Origin: Micrococcales bacterium
Lineage (GTDB): Bacteria > Actinomycetota > Actinomycetes > S36-B12 > UBA10799
Length of the DNA: 64,000 bases
Reading direction: 5' to 3'
Assembly (NCBI GenBank): GCA_016719135.1
Contig: JADKAV010000019.1
Span: forward strand, 1-64,000
The position numbers were made by a program, and so were the translations under genes. Positions within the stretch are counted from its first letter, which is position 1; every line of letters starts with the position of its first letter. Below are positions 1 to 8,175 of the stretch, piece after piece. Under the pieces are notes generated by a model. It did not search any database. It saw nothing but the letters and a program-made list of their open reading frames with translations, and was not told the DNA's origin.

Positions 1-234
1 ACATCACCGCTGCGCACCTTCACCAGGCCGAACAGGGATTTGAGCAAGGTCGACTTTACCGGCGCCGTTCGGCCCAATGATGCCCACGAGCTCCCCGGAG
101 TGGGCGTAGAAATCACAGCCGTTGAGGATGTTCACGCCCGGGAAGTAACCGGCGATCACGTCGTCGATTCGCACCAGGGCGCCCTCCGCCGCCGCCAGAT
201 GCTCGTCCCGGCCTTCGATCGTGGTGACGGCCAT
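1..234 (-). CDS. livF: LivF-type branched-chain amino-acid ABC transporter ATPase, partial and frameshifted
   Basis: This is the N-terminal part of the second cytoplasmic ATPase of a Liv-type importer; the rest lies beyond the left edge. The reading frame opens with ATG directly after the livG stop and reaches the Walker A motif GPNGAGK near residues 53-59. The protein then becomes nonsense. The coding strand has three A bases (TTT on the plus strand at 55-57) where two would restore the expected STLLKSLFG after the Walker lysine. I read this as a one-base homopolymer insertion. LivF hydrolyses ATP together with LivG to drive uptake through LivH and LivM. Family assignment is firm, while the intactness of the real gene is unknown. 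Confidence 0.85.
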
Positions 235-1121
235 CTATGCCTCCTCGGGGTGGGCGGTCAACGCTTCGCCGGTGTCGGTCAGTGGCCGGTCATGGTGCAC
301 TCCGAGGTAGGCGTCAATGACCGCCTCGTTGCTCATGACGTCGTCCGGAGGACCCTCGGCGATGACCTTGCCCTGGCTCATCACCACGACCCAGTCGCTG
401 ATGTCCCGCACCATGTCCATGTCGTGCTCGACGAAGAGGATCGACGTGCCTTCGTCTCGCAAGGCCGTGACGTGGCCGAGCAGGCTCTGGGTGAGCGCCG
501 GGTTCACGCCCGCCATCGGCTCGTCGAGCATGACCATCTGCGGCCGACCATCAGCGCCCGGGCCATCTCGAGCAGCTTGCGCTGGCCGCCCGACAGCGAG
601 CCGGCCATATCGTCGCGCTTCTGGTCGAGGTTGAAGCTGGCCAGCAGCTCGCAGCGCCTGCTCGGTGATCTCGTCCTCCTGGCTTCACGCCAGAGGAAGG
701 GGAAGATCAAGGCGAACAACTTCTCGCCCCTCTGGTCCTGGGCACCCAGCCGCATGTTCTCCATCACCGTGAGCCTGCTCAGCGCCTTGGTCAGCTGGAA
801 GGTGCGCACCATGCCGTACTGGGCCACCTTGTGCGGACGCACCCCCGCCAGCTGCCTGCCCTCGAAGGTCCACTGCCCCTCGTTGGGCTTGTCGAAGCCG
901 GTGAGGAGGTTGAAGAAGGTCGTCTTGCCCGCACCGTTCGGTCCGATCAACGCGGTGATCGTCCCCCGCTGAATCTCCACGTGATCGACGTCGACGGCGG
1001 TCAGACCACCGAAGTGCCGGCGCACACCGTCGGCCACGAGGATGGGGTCGGGTTTGGGTACTCCGGCCTCCTGCGGCACGGTCTGCAGGGCGTCCACCAA
1101 GTGCTTGAGGTCATCGGGCAT
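235..1121 (-). CDS. livG: LivG-type branched-chain amino-acid ABC transporter ATPase, frameshifted
   Basis: This is the first ATPase of the Liv importer, about 295 residues when repaired. The N-terminal part shows Walker A (GPNGAGKTT) and a Q-loop region. The ABC signature LSGGQRKLLEMARAL follows near residue 180, and the C-terminal part carries Walker B (MVMLDEPMAGV) and the H-loop (FVEHDMDMV), the latter two in another frame. Three indels are needed for one continuous protein. Two compensating ones lie near 650 and 681, where the local peptide reads RTRSPSRRC instead of an acidic helix. A deleted base near 541-546 turns the expected MVGPQMVML into MVGRRW. The start overlaps the end of livM by 11 bases, which suggests translational coupling. 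LivF follows immediately. Confidence 0.88.
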
Positions 1122-2094
1122 CGAGGCTCAACTCCTTCTTGTCGCCCAGGATCCCCTGTGGTCGGTAGATCATCAAGAGCATGAGACTTATGCCGAGGAT
1201 CCAGTAACGGATCTGGCCCACCTGAGTGCTCTGGATGAATGTGATGGCTCCGCTGGACACTGCGTTGGAAAGCGCCGAGTCGATGAGCACCAGCCCGAAC
1301 CAGAAGACCACGGAGCCGACGATCGGGCCGAGGACGCGGGCGGCGCCACCGAGGATCAGCACGGCGTAGGCGAAGAACGTCAGGTCGGTGCCGTAGTAGT
1401 CCGGCTGGACCGACTGCAAGGCGATCGCCGCGACGAATCCGCCGAAACAGCCCATGACGCCACCGATCGTGAGCGCCTGCAGTTTGTAGGCGTACACGCT
1501 CTTGCCCAGGGAACGGACGGCGTCCTCGTCCTCCCGGATGGCCTTGATCACCCGGCCCCAGGGGGATCGCATCATCAAGAAGACCAGCACCGACATGACG
1601 ACCACAAGGATCCAGCCGATGGTGACGATCCACATGTCGTTCTCGCTGAAGTCCACCGGACCGATCTTGACACCAGCGTTGAACGGGTTCAGCGCGTAGA
1701 AGTCGTCTGCAAACCGGTTGATGCCGTCGGAACCCCCGAAGACCGGATTGAAGGTCACCGAGCGGAATACCAGCCGTAGGATCTCGGCGGCCGCGATCGT
1801 CACGATCGCCAAGTAGTCGGCGCGCAGCCGCAGCGTCGGAGCACCGAGCAGCAACGCCAGCACCACCGCGGCCGCGATGCCGACGAGCAGACCGACCCAG
1901 AGGCTCCAGCCCATCATCGCGATAGAGACCCCGAGGCCGTAGGCAGCGACCGCGAGGAACCCGGACTGACCGAAGTTCAGCAGGCCGGTGTAGCCGAACT
2001 GCACGTTCAGGCCGATCGCGGCCAGGGCGAAGATGACCGCCTGAATGCCGATGCCCTGTGTGATGGCCTGACTGAAGACGTTTCCCCAATCCAT
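1111..2094 (-). CDS. livM: LivM-type branched-chain amino-acid ABC transporter permease
   Basis: This is an intact 327-residue membrane permease, the LivM half of the translocation channel. It begins MDWGNVFSQAITQGIG. It shows the family landmarks GLNVQFGYTGLLNFGQ near residues 27-42, LRADYLAIVTIAAAEI near residue 90 and the coupling-helix stretch SPWGRVIKAIREDE near residues 177-190. About eight to ten hydrophobic segments are visible. It ends in the usual IYRPQGILG motif. It lies between livH upstream and livG downstream, with overlapping or nearly abutting ends, so the four genes form one operon. No substrate-binding LivK is visible in the window, so it may lie beyond the left edge or elsewhere. 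Confidence 0.92.
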   Translation of the reverse strand: MDWGNVFSQAITQGIGIQAVIFALAAIGLNVQFGYTGLLNFGQSGFLAVAAYGLGVSIAMMGWSLWVGLLVGIAAAVVLALLLGAPTLRLRADYLAIVTIAAAEILRLVFRSVTFNPVFGGSDGINRFADDFYALNPFNAGVKIGPVDFSENDMWIVTIGWILVVVMSVLVFLMMRSPWGRVIKAIREDEDAVRSLGKSVYAYKLQALTIGGVMGCFGGFVAAIALQSVQPDYYGTDLTFFAYAVLILGGAARVLGPIVGSVVFWFGLVLIDSALSNAVSSGAITFIQSTQVGQIRYWILGISLMLLMIYRPQGILGDKKELSLDAR

Positions 2095-2097
2095 AGC

Positions 2098-3357
2098 TCA
2101 GCCCACCCTCTCCGACGTCCGAGGATTCCCTGTGGTCGGATCATGAGGATGATGATCAGCACCGCTAGGGCGCCGACATTCTTCAACTCCGACGGGATGA
2201 ACAATGTGGAGACCTGGATCATGGTCCCGACGATGATGGAGCCGACGATGGCGCCGACCGCCGTTCCAAGGCCACCCAGGGTGACACCGGCGAAGATGAG
2301 TAGCAGCAACTGAAAGCCCTGCTGCCAGGAGATGCCGTTGGACAGGCTGTACACAACCCCGGCCAAGGCGGCCAAAGCGGCGCCTGCCATCCAGATGATG
2401 GACACGACGCGGTTGACGTCGATGCCAGGCGCTGACGCGAGTGCAGGGTTGTCCGCGATCGCCCGCGACGCCTTGCCCATCCGGGTCAGGCTGAGCCACA
2501 ACACGGTGGCGGCCAGGAACGACGATCGCGATACCCGCCGGCGATCAGGGCCTTGGGAGTGACGTCGACCGGTCCCAGTGAGAGCCCGGCTGCCCGCTGA
2601 AGTCGGCGTACTGCTTGGTGCTGCCGCCGAAGAAGAAGAGGTACATGTAGCGAAGCAAGATGCCCAAGCCGATCGAGACCACCAACATGGCGATCAATCC
2701 GGTGCCACGCTTACGCAGCCAACGCCAGAAAAACCGATCCTGGAAGTAGCCGAACAAACCGCCTGCGATCACAGCCCCGAGCCCGGCCACGATGAACGGC
2801 AAGCCCAGCAGATTGTTGAAGAAGTAGGCGATGAGCGCCCCGAACGTCACCAGCTCACCGTGGGAGAAGTTGGTCAGTCCGGTGGTGCCGAAAATGAGGC
2901 TCAAACCCACCGCTGCAAGGGCGATGGTGAGGCCGAAGATCACGCCGCCGAAGCCCAGTTGTAGGGCGCGGTCCAAGGTGGATTCCGAGGCTGTGTTGGC
3001 CTCCCCGGTGGGGAAGAGCACGGATTTCGTCTGGCTCTTGCCGACGGTGATTTCCACACTTGTGCGGTCAGGGTTGGTCAGCGCGACGCCCTCCGGGAGA
3101 GTGTCGGTGTCCAAGATCACGGTGTAGGTCCCGGCGTTGGGAATTTCCACCCGCCAGCGGCCCTTTTCGTTGGTGAAGGCATTCTCCACGAAGCCCTCTT
3201 CGTTCGATACGTTCACCTGCACACCCGGGATGCCTTCGGTGCCGGTCTTGATCACCCCTCGGATGGTTTCGCCGGCGGCCGACGCAGCCGTGGCTCCGCC
3301 CACCACCGCCCACAGGGCTAGAACGATCGCGGCGAAAGCCAGGAGCAGTCGTCGCAC
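2098..3357 (-). CDS. livH: LivH-type permease with a secreted N-terminal beta-sandwich domain, frameshifted
   Basis: The repaired protein is about 420 residues, far longer than a usual LivH (about 300). I chose the GTG at 3357 because a GAGG lies 8 bases upstream; the frame is open up to 3417. A signal peptide (MRRLLLAFAAIVLALW) is followed by about 100 residues resembling carboxypeptidase-regulatory or transthyretin-like beta-sandwiches: IRGVIKTGTEGIPGVQV, then NEKGRWRVEIPNAGTYTVIL. The permease part then begins (SLIFGTTGLTNFSHGELVTF). The frame is broken near 2586, near 2541 and near 2520, between YADFSGQPG and the downstream LWLSLTRMGKASRAI. A further shift near 2110 probably restores a stop at 2098, touching the livM start. 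The extra domain would sit outside the membrane. It could dock a binding protein, but that is inference. Confidence 0.8.
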
Positions 3358-3719
3358 GCGCAACACCTCAATTCGCCGTTCGGTCTGTCGAACCCTACCG
3401 CTACGTGAGTCAGTCAAGCCGAAGATTCCACGAAGCTCGCTACATGTTAGAGGGTGTGTCGGACTTGTCTGTGGCGACCCCGAATCCGGTTCGCAGCGTG
3501 TCGATACCGAGCCACTGGCCCACGAGGGAGCTGGGACGTCGGCATGAACGATCTTCCGAAATCGTGATCGGACGACGAATCAGGCCTTCGGGTTTTAGGG
3601 CAAAGCCGACCCAGGACAACCCAGGATGTGGGTTCGCCAGTGCAGGAATCCAGTCAGGTGATGAGCCGATCCGGACGTGTCGTCCAACCGGACGTGGACC
3701 CGGAGTTTTCGACCTCTAC
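3358..3719. other. Intergenic region between livH and the thioesterase, no gene seen
   Basis: I see no convincing gene. The livH-proximal end holds a weak leftward promoter candidate: TTGACT (plus-strand 3412-3417) and TAGGGT (3392-3397), but the 14-base spacer is short. A six-base hairpin, AACCCA / TGGGTT with a five-base loop, lies at 3618-3634. The nonamer CCGGACGTG occurs twice within about 25 bases near 3670-3700. The thioesterase also reads leftward and ends at 3720, so the hairpin may be its terminator. Confidence 0.5.
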
Positions 3720-4127
3720 TTATGGGGTCGCGTCGCGCAGCAGGCAGGTGAGCCGACCGGTCGCGATCCGACGGCCCTCGTCATCGACCACCGGAATGAC
3801 GTAGGAGGCCAAGGTGCGTCCCTCCTGGACCGGTTCGGTCCGGGCCGTCACCCAGCCCTTTGAGGCCGAACGGTGGTGCGACACGCTGAGCTCGATGCCC
3901 ATCGATATTTTGCCGGGCGAGGAGAGCGCCGCGGCGATGGACCCGACCGATTCCACCAGCACCGCAGTCGCACCGCCGTGCAGGATGCCGTAGGGCTGTG
4001 TGTTGCCGGTCACCGGCATCCGGCCGACGACGGTGCGCCCGTCGAGTTCGACCTCGATCCCCATGGTCTGCGCGAGTGCGCCGACGCCGTACTCTTCGAC
4101 CTTCGAGGCCCATTCCTCAGTGTCCAT
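3720..4127 (-). CDS. PaaI-type hotdog-fold thioesterase
   Basis: This 135-residue single-domain hotdog protein probably hydrolyses acyl-CoA or aryl-CoA thioesters in the cytoplasm. The active-site helix region reads YGILHGGATAVLVES, the HGG-x-x-x-x-L-x-E pattern of PaaI/YbgC-related thioesterases. The C-terminal strands (GWVTARTEPVQEGRTL) also fit. I start at the ATG at 4127 rather than the GTG at 4136 because a TAGCGT -10 hexamer ends 7 bases before that ATG, giving a leaderless transcript. The gene is divergent from polA. The true substrate cannot be read from the sequence. Confidence 0.82.
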   Translation of the reverse strand: MDTEEWASKVEEYGVGALAQTMGIEVELDGRTVVGRMPVTGNTQPYGILHGGATAVLVESVGSIAAALSSPGKISMGIELSVSHHRSASKGWVTARTEPVQEGRTLASYVIPVVDDEGRRIATGRLTCLLRDATP

Positions 4128-4134
4128 GGCTGTC

Positions 4135-4140
4135 ACGCTA
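4135..4140 (-). promoter_or_regulatory. -10 hexamer TAGCGT of the thioesterase gene (leaderless)
   Basis: TAGCGT reads leftward and ends 7 bases before the ATG at 4127. Transcription would start at or next to the start codon. The same spacing recurs at many genes in this window. Confidence 0.5.
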
Positions 4141-4213
4141 GCCGTGAAGCGACGGCCGCGATCAGAGGGACCTGGGACTTGGACGAGCAGGCCGGGCTGT
4201 CCGACCCACCGCC

Positions 4214-4219
4214 TAGACT
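4214..4219 (+). promoter_or_regulatory. -10 hexamer TAGACT of polA (leaderless or nearly so)
   Basis: TAGACT ends 8 bases before the polA ATG at 4228, and no Shine-Dalgarno sequence is seen. This fits a leaderless transcript. Confidence 0.5.
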
Positions 4220-4227
4220 CGGGCTCG

Positions 4228-6888
4228 ATGAATGATTCCCCACCGTCGGCTGGACGGTTGCTGCTGCTCGACGGCCATTCGCTGGCCTACCGCGCCTTCT
4301 ACGCCCTACCTGTCGAGAATTTCAGCACCACCACGGGTCAACCCACGAACGCCGTGTTCGGGTTCACGTCGATGCTGATCAACACGCTGCGCGATGAGCG
4401 GCCCACCCATATCGCGGTGGCCTTCGACGTGTCGCGCAAGACGTTCCGCAGTGAGACGTTCCCCGAGTACAAGGCCAACCGCGAGAAGTCGCCCAGTGAA
4501 TTCGCAGGTCAAGTCGATCTCATCCGCACGGTCCTGGCCGCGATGGACATCCCGGCAGTGTCGGTGGACGGCTATGAGGCCGATGATGTCATCGCGACGC
4601 TGGCCGGGCAGGCCAAGACGGCCGGGTTCGAGGTGCTGGTGCTCACCGGCGACCGGGACTGCTTCCAATTGGTCGACGACGCCTGCACGGTTCTATATCC
4701 GAAGCGCGGGGTCTCGGACCTGTCGCGGATGGACCCAGCCGCGGTCGAGGCACGTTTCGGTCTGTCGCCGACGCAGTATCCCGACTACGCTGCTCTGCGC
4801 GGTGACCCGTCGGACAATCTGCCCGGTATTCCCGGCGTGGGGGAGAAGACTGCCGCCAAATGGATTCGCCAGTTCGGTTCGCTGGACGAACTCGTCGCCC
4901 ATGTCGATGAAGTACCGGGCAAGGTGGGGACGGCACTTCGCGACCACCTCGGCCAGGTGATCACCAACCGGCAGCTCACACAGTTGGTCGGTGACGTTCC
5001 GCTTGACGTCGCGGTGGGGGACCTGGAACGAGTCCCGATCTCGCGGGAGAAGGTCCATGAGATCTTCGACAGTCTGCAGTTCCGGGTCTTGCGAGAGCGA
5101 CTCTTCGAGACTCTCGGAGAAGCGGTCGAACAACAGCCCACAGCGACTGCGGTAAGCGTCGAACTGACAGCCGATCCTGATGCGTGGCTGGCGTCGCACA
5201 CGTCGGCTGGCCCATACGGTCTTCAGATCACCGGCACCTGGGGGGCTGGAAAGGGGCGCATCGAGCGCATGGCGATCTGCGCCGAGGACGGCTCCGCGGC
5301 CGTGTTCGACCTTTTCGACGGCATACCCGAGCGGCTACGAGAATGGCTGGCAGACCCCGCGATCGAGAAGGTCGTCCACGATGCCAAGGGCCCACTGCTG
5401 GCCGCGCGCTGTCAGCAGTGGGAACTCAACGGTGTCGTCGGGGACACCGCCCTGGAGGCCTATCTGCTCCTGCCCGGGCAGCGCTCCTTCGCCCTGACCG
5501 ACCTCAGCGCCCGCTTCTTGCACCGGGACCTCGTCGAGAACAGCAGCACCGATCAACTGACCATGGACGGTCTGGAGGACACGTCCGTGCAGGAACTGGC
5601 AGACAGCGCCGCCGCGGTCCGGGAGTTGCACGGTGTCCTGCTCGAACAGCTCGGGCCGCAGGGGGTGGCGCTGCTCAACGACGTGGAACTGCCCCTGCAG
5701 TCGATCCTGGTCGACATGGAGTACGCGGGAATCGCCGTGGACCTGGAGCGGCTGCAAGCGCTGCGCGACACGTTCGACACTCAGATCAGCCAGGTCACGC
5801 AGGAGGCACATAGCCTGGCCGGTCGCGAGTTCAACCTCGGCTCCCCGAAGCAACTGCAGGAGATCCTGTTCGCCGAACGGGGACTGCCCAAGACCAAGCG
5901 GATCAAGACCGGGTACACCACCGATGCCGACGCCTTGGCGACCTTGTTCGCCAAGACCGAGGATCCGTTGCTGGAATGTCTGCTCGTGTGGCGCGACAAG
6001 AGCAAACTGCGGCAGACGGTCGCCGGGCTGATTCCGCTGGCCGACCAGAACAGCCGCATCCACACCACCTACAGCCAGATCGTCGCGGCCACTGGCCGTT
6101 TGTCCAGCACGGATCCGAACCTGCAGAACATACCCGTGCGGACCGCAGAGGGACGGCAGATCCGCGCCGCTTTCGTCGTGGGAGCCGGTTACGACTGCCT
6201 CCTGACAGCGGATTACAGCCAGATCGAGATGCGGCTGATGGCCCACTTGAGCCAGGATGCCGGACTCATCGACGCCTTCCGGACCGGTGAGGATCTGCAC
6301 AACACCGTCGCGGCGAAGGTCTTCGGCGTCCCGGTCGAAGCGGTCGACGCCGAGCAGCGCCGGCGCATCAAGGCCATGTCCTACGGGCTGGCGTACGGTT
6401 TGTCGGCCTACGGTTTGTCGCAACAGTTGGGGATTCCCACCGACGAGGCCGCGACGATGATGGAGGAGTACTTCCAGCGCTTCGGCGGCGTGCGTGACTA
6501 CCTGCACGAGGTCGTCGAACGGGCTCGGGTGGATGGCTACACGCAGACGTTGTGGGGCCGGCGTCGTTACTTACCCGACCTCAACAGCGATAATCGGCAG
6601 CGCCGTGAAATGGCCGAACGGATGGCGTTGAACGCCCCGGTACAGGGCAGCGCAGCGGACCTCGTCAAGGTCGCGATGTTGCGGGTTTCGCAGGCTCTGG
6701 AGGAGGCCGGACTCTCGACGCGGATGTTGCTGCAGGTGCATGACGAGCTCGTGCTGGAGATAGGCTCCGGCGAACAGCAGGCCGCCACGGAACTCGTGGT
6801 CGCCGCGATGACCGGCGTTCGCGATCTCGACGTGCCGCTGGAGGTGTCCGTAGGGTTCGGCCCGGACTGGGACGCCGCCGCACACTGA
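4228..6888 (+). CDS. polA: DNA polymerase I
   Basis: This intact 886-residue PolA does gap filling and primer removal. The N-terminal third is the 5' nuclease (LLLLDGHSLAYRAFYALP near residue 10, then YEADDVIATLAG and GDRDCFQLV). The middle third has the 3'-5' exonuclease fold but not its catalytic acidic motifs: the position of the DxE pair reads YGLQITGTW. It therefore probably does not proofread, as is typical of Taq-like and mycobacterial Pol I. The polymerase domain carries motif A (DYSQIEMRL, Asp662), the motif B region (KAMSYGLAYGLSAYGL, near 715-730) and motif C (VHDELVLEI, near 837). I start at the ATG at 4228 because of its -10 hexamer. The frame is open further upstream, but that part is not PolA-like. 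It ends 15 bases from the convergent flippase gene. Confidence 0.97.
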   Translation: MNDSPPSAGRLLLLDGHSLAYRAFYALPVENFSTTTGQPTNAVFGFTSMLINTLRDERPTHIAVAFDVSRKTFRSETFPEYKANREKSPSEFAGQVDLIRTVLAAMDIPAVSVDGYEADDVIATLAGQAKTAGFEVLVLTGDRDCFQLVDDACTVLYPKRGVSDLSRMDPAAVEARFGLSPTQYPDYAALRGDPSDNLPGIPGVGEKTAAKWIRQFGSLDELVAHVDEVPGKVGTALRDHLGQVITNRQLTQLVGDVPLDVAVGDLERVPISREKVHEIFDSLQFRVLRERLFETLGEAVEQQPTATAVSVELTADPDAWLASHTSAGPYGLQITGTWGAGKGRIERMAICAEDGSAAVFDLFDGIPERLREWLADPAIEKVVHDAKGPLLAARCQQWELNGVVGDTALEAYLLLPGQRSFALTDLSARFLHRDLVENSSTDQLTMDGLEDTSVQELADSAAAVRELHGVLLEQLGPQGVALLNDVELPLQSILVDMEYAGIAVDLERLQALRDTFDTQISQVTQEAHSLAGREFNLGSPKQLQEILFAERGLPKTKRIKTGYTTDADALATLFAKTEDPLLECLLVWRDKSKLRQTVAGLIPLADQNSRIHTTYSQIVAATGRLSSTDPNLQNIPVRTAEGRQIRAAFVVGAGYDCLLTADYSQIEMRLMAHLSQDAGLIDAFRTGEDLHNTVAAKVFGVPVEAVDAEQRRRIKAMSYGLAYGLSAYGLSQQLGIPTDEAATMMEEYFQRFGGVRDYLHEVVERARVDGYTQTLWGRRRYLPDLNSDNRQRREMAERMALNAPVQGSAADLVKVAMLRVSQALEEAGLSTRMLLQVHDELVLEIGSGEQQAATELVVAAMTGVRDLDVPLEVSVGFGPDWDAAAH

Positions 6889-6903
6889 TCGGCAACGCGG
6901 GTC

Positions 6904-8148
6904 TCAGCCGCTGACCGAAACCCCCTCGAGGGCGGGCACGTCACGTTTGACGATCAGGCGCCATACTCCCACCACGGCCACCGTGGCGACGACCGCCAGC
7001 ATGATGACCGCCACCTGCCCGACACTGTTGTGCCAGACCGCCACGAGGCCGATGAGCGTCACGCATCCCGCCCAGATCACCGGGATCAGGCTGCGGTCGC
7101 GGATGGCGACCAGTCCGAACACCACGAACTGCAGCAACGCCCCGCACGCTCCGATCAAGGCGAACAGCGGCAGGAGGTCGGCCATCTGCGCGTACTCGGG
7201 TCCAGCGATGATCGATACGACCAGATCGGGGAACGCCCAGATGAACAGCGTGCAGATCGCGCCGATCCCCGCCACGACGCCCAGACCCACCAGCGTCGTC
7301 CGGCCTCGTCGGGCATCGACCATCCGGGCGTATGCCATGACGGCGACGAATTGGGGTAGCCACGTGACGACCTTCGCGATGATGATGCCGACCGCATATT
7401 GGCCCGCCTCGTCCTCGCCGAGGAAGACCCGTCCCAGCACGATGTCCAGGTTCGTCAGCGCGAACAGCGCGAGCATCGCGTAGGCCGCCGCGGGGATCTC
7501 CCGCAGCATCGTCGAATGCCGTGCGGTCCCGCTGCGGAACTGTCCGCGGACCAGCAGCCAGCAGATCAAGGCACCCAACGCGGTGCCGGCTGCGATGCCG
7601 AGCATGCCGGCGGTCAGGGTCGCCAGTGTGAGCAGTAGGGCGATGGTGACCACGGTCTTCGGCACCCCGACCGCGAGGTAGACCGCGGACAGGCGTGCAT
7701 GCAATTCCTGGCCCTGCGCGATGCCCAAGGCACCACCCATGACGGTGAGGGGGAAGAAAGTCAAAGCGAGCAGGATGTATGTCAGCGGCGAATCCAGGCG
7801 CAGGGCGAAGCCGATCAACGGGGAGATGATCAGCCAGAACGCCGCGGTGAGGGCCGCGGCCTGCAGGGTGGTACGCCATGCTGCGGCGGTCTCGTCAGCC
7901 CGATCGGCCGGATCCGTGGCGACGATGTGTCGTGCGGCGACCGCCTGCGTGGCCAGTGCAACCGTGTTCCCGATCAGCAGCAGCGCCAGCAGAGCGCTGA
8001 AAGCGCCGAACTGCGCCGGGGTCAACGTGCGCGCGGCAACCAAGGTCTGCGCGTAGGCCAGAACCTGGCCGATGCCCAGCGCCACTGCCACCAGCAAGCC
8101 ACCACCCACAAGCTTCTGGGTGCCACTGGCCGTGTCCTCGGTACTCAT
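6904..8148 (-). CDS. Oligosaccharide flippase-like membrane protein (MATE/MVF superfamily)
   Basis: This is a 414-residue protein with about twelve hydrophobic segments and no large soluble domain, typical of Wzx-type lipid-linked glycan flippases. The start MSTEDTASGTQKLVGGGLL at 8148 follows a GGGAGG Shine-Dalgarno sequence 4 bases upstream; the open frame extends further but without membrane character. The N-terminal segment (GIGQVLAYAQTLVAARTLTPAQFGAFSALLA, quoted in part) matches the first two helices of polysaccharide-transporter families. It heads the envelope glycan locus and is divergent from the membrane protein at 8176. It may move a lipid-linked sugar across the membrane for the GT-C enzymes nearby. 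The substrate is inference. Confidence 0.75.
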   Translation of the reverse strand: MSTEDTASGTQKLVGGGLLVAVALGIGQVLAYAQTLVAARTLTPAQFGAFSALLALLLIGNTVALATQAVAARHIVATDPADRADETAAAWRTTLQAAALTAAFWLIISPLIGFALRLDSPLTYILLALTFFPLTVMGGALGIAQGQELHARLSAVYLAVGVPKTVVTIALLLTLATLTAGMLGIAAGTALGALICWLLVRGQFRSGTARHSTMLREIPAAAYAMLALFALTNLDIVLGRVFLGEDEAGQYAVGIIIAKVVTWLPQFVAVMAYARMVDARRGRTTLVGLGVVAGIGAICTLFIWAFPDLVVSIIAGPEYAQMADLLPLFALIGACGALLQFVVFGLVAIRDRSLIPVIWAGCVTLIGLVAVWHNSVGQVAVIMLAVVATVAVVGVWRLIVKRDVPALEGVSVSG

Positions 8149-8175
8149 CAACCCTCCCGATGACACCCTAGGCGA

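Noticed and set aside
2098..3357. Assignment of the long LivH as the urea permease UrtB
   Set aside because: UrtB also has an N-terminal outer domain, but this one has a carboxypeptidase-regulatory-like beta-sandwich, and no urtD/urtE or urease genes are seen.
4000..4227. An upstream extension of polA by 76 codons
   Set aside because: The extra part overlaps the thioesterase promoter and start and is not PolA-like. The ATG at 4228 fits the -10 hexamer and the family N-terminus.
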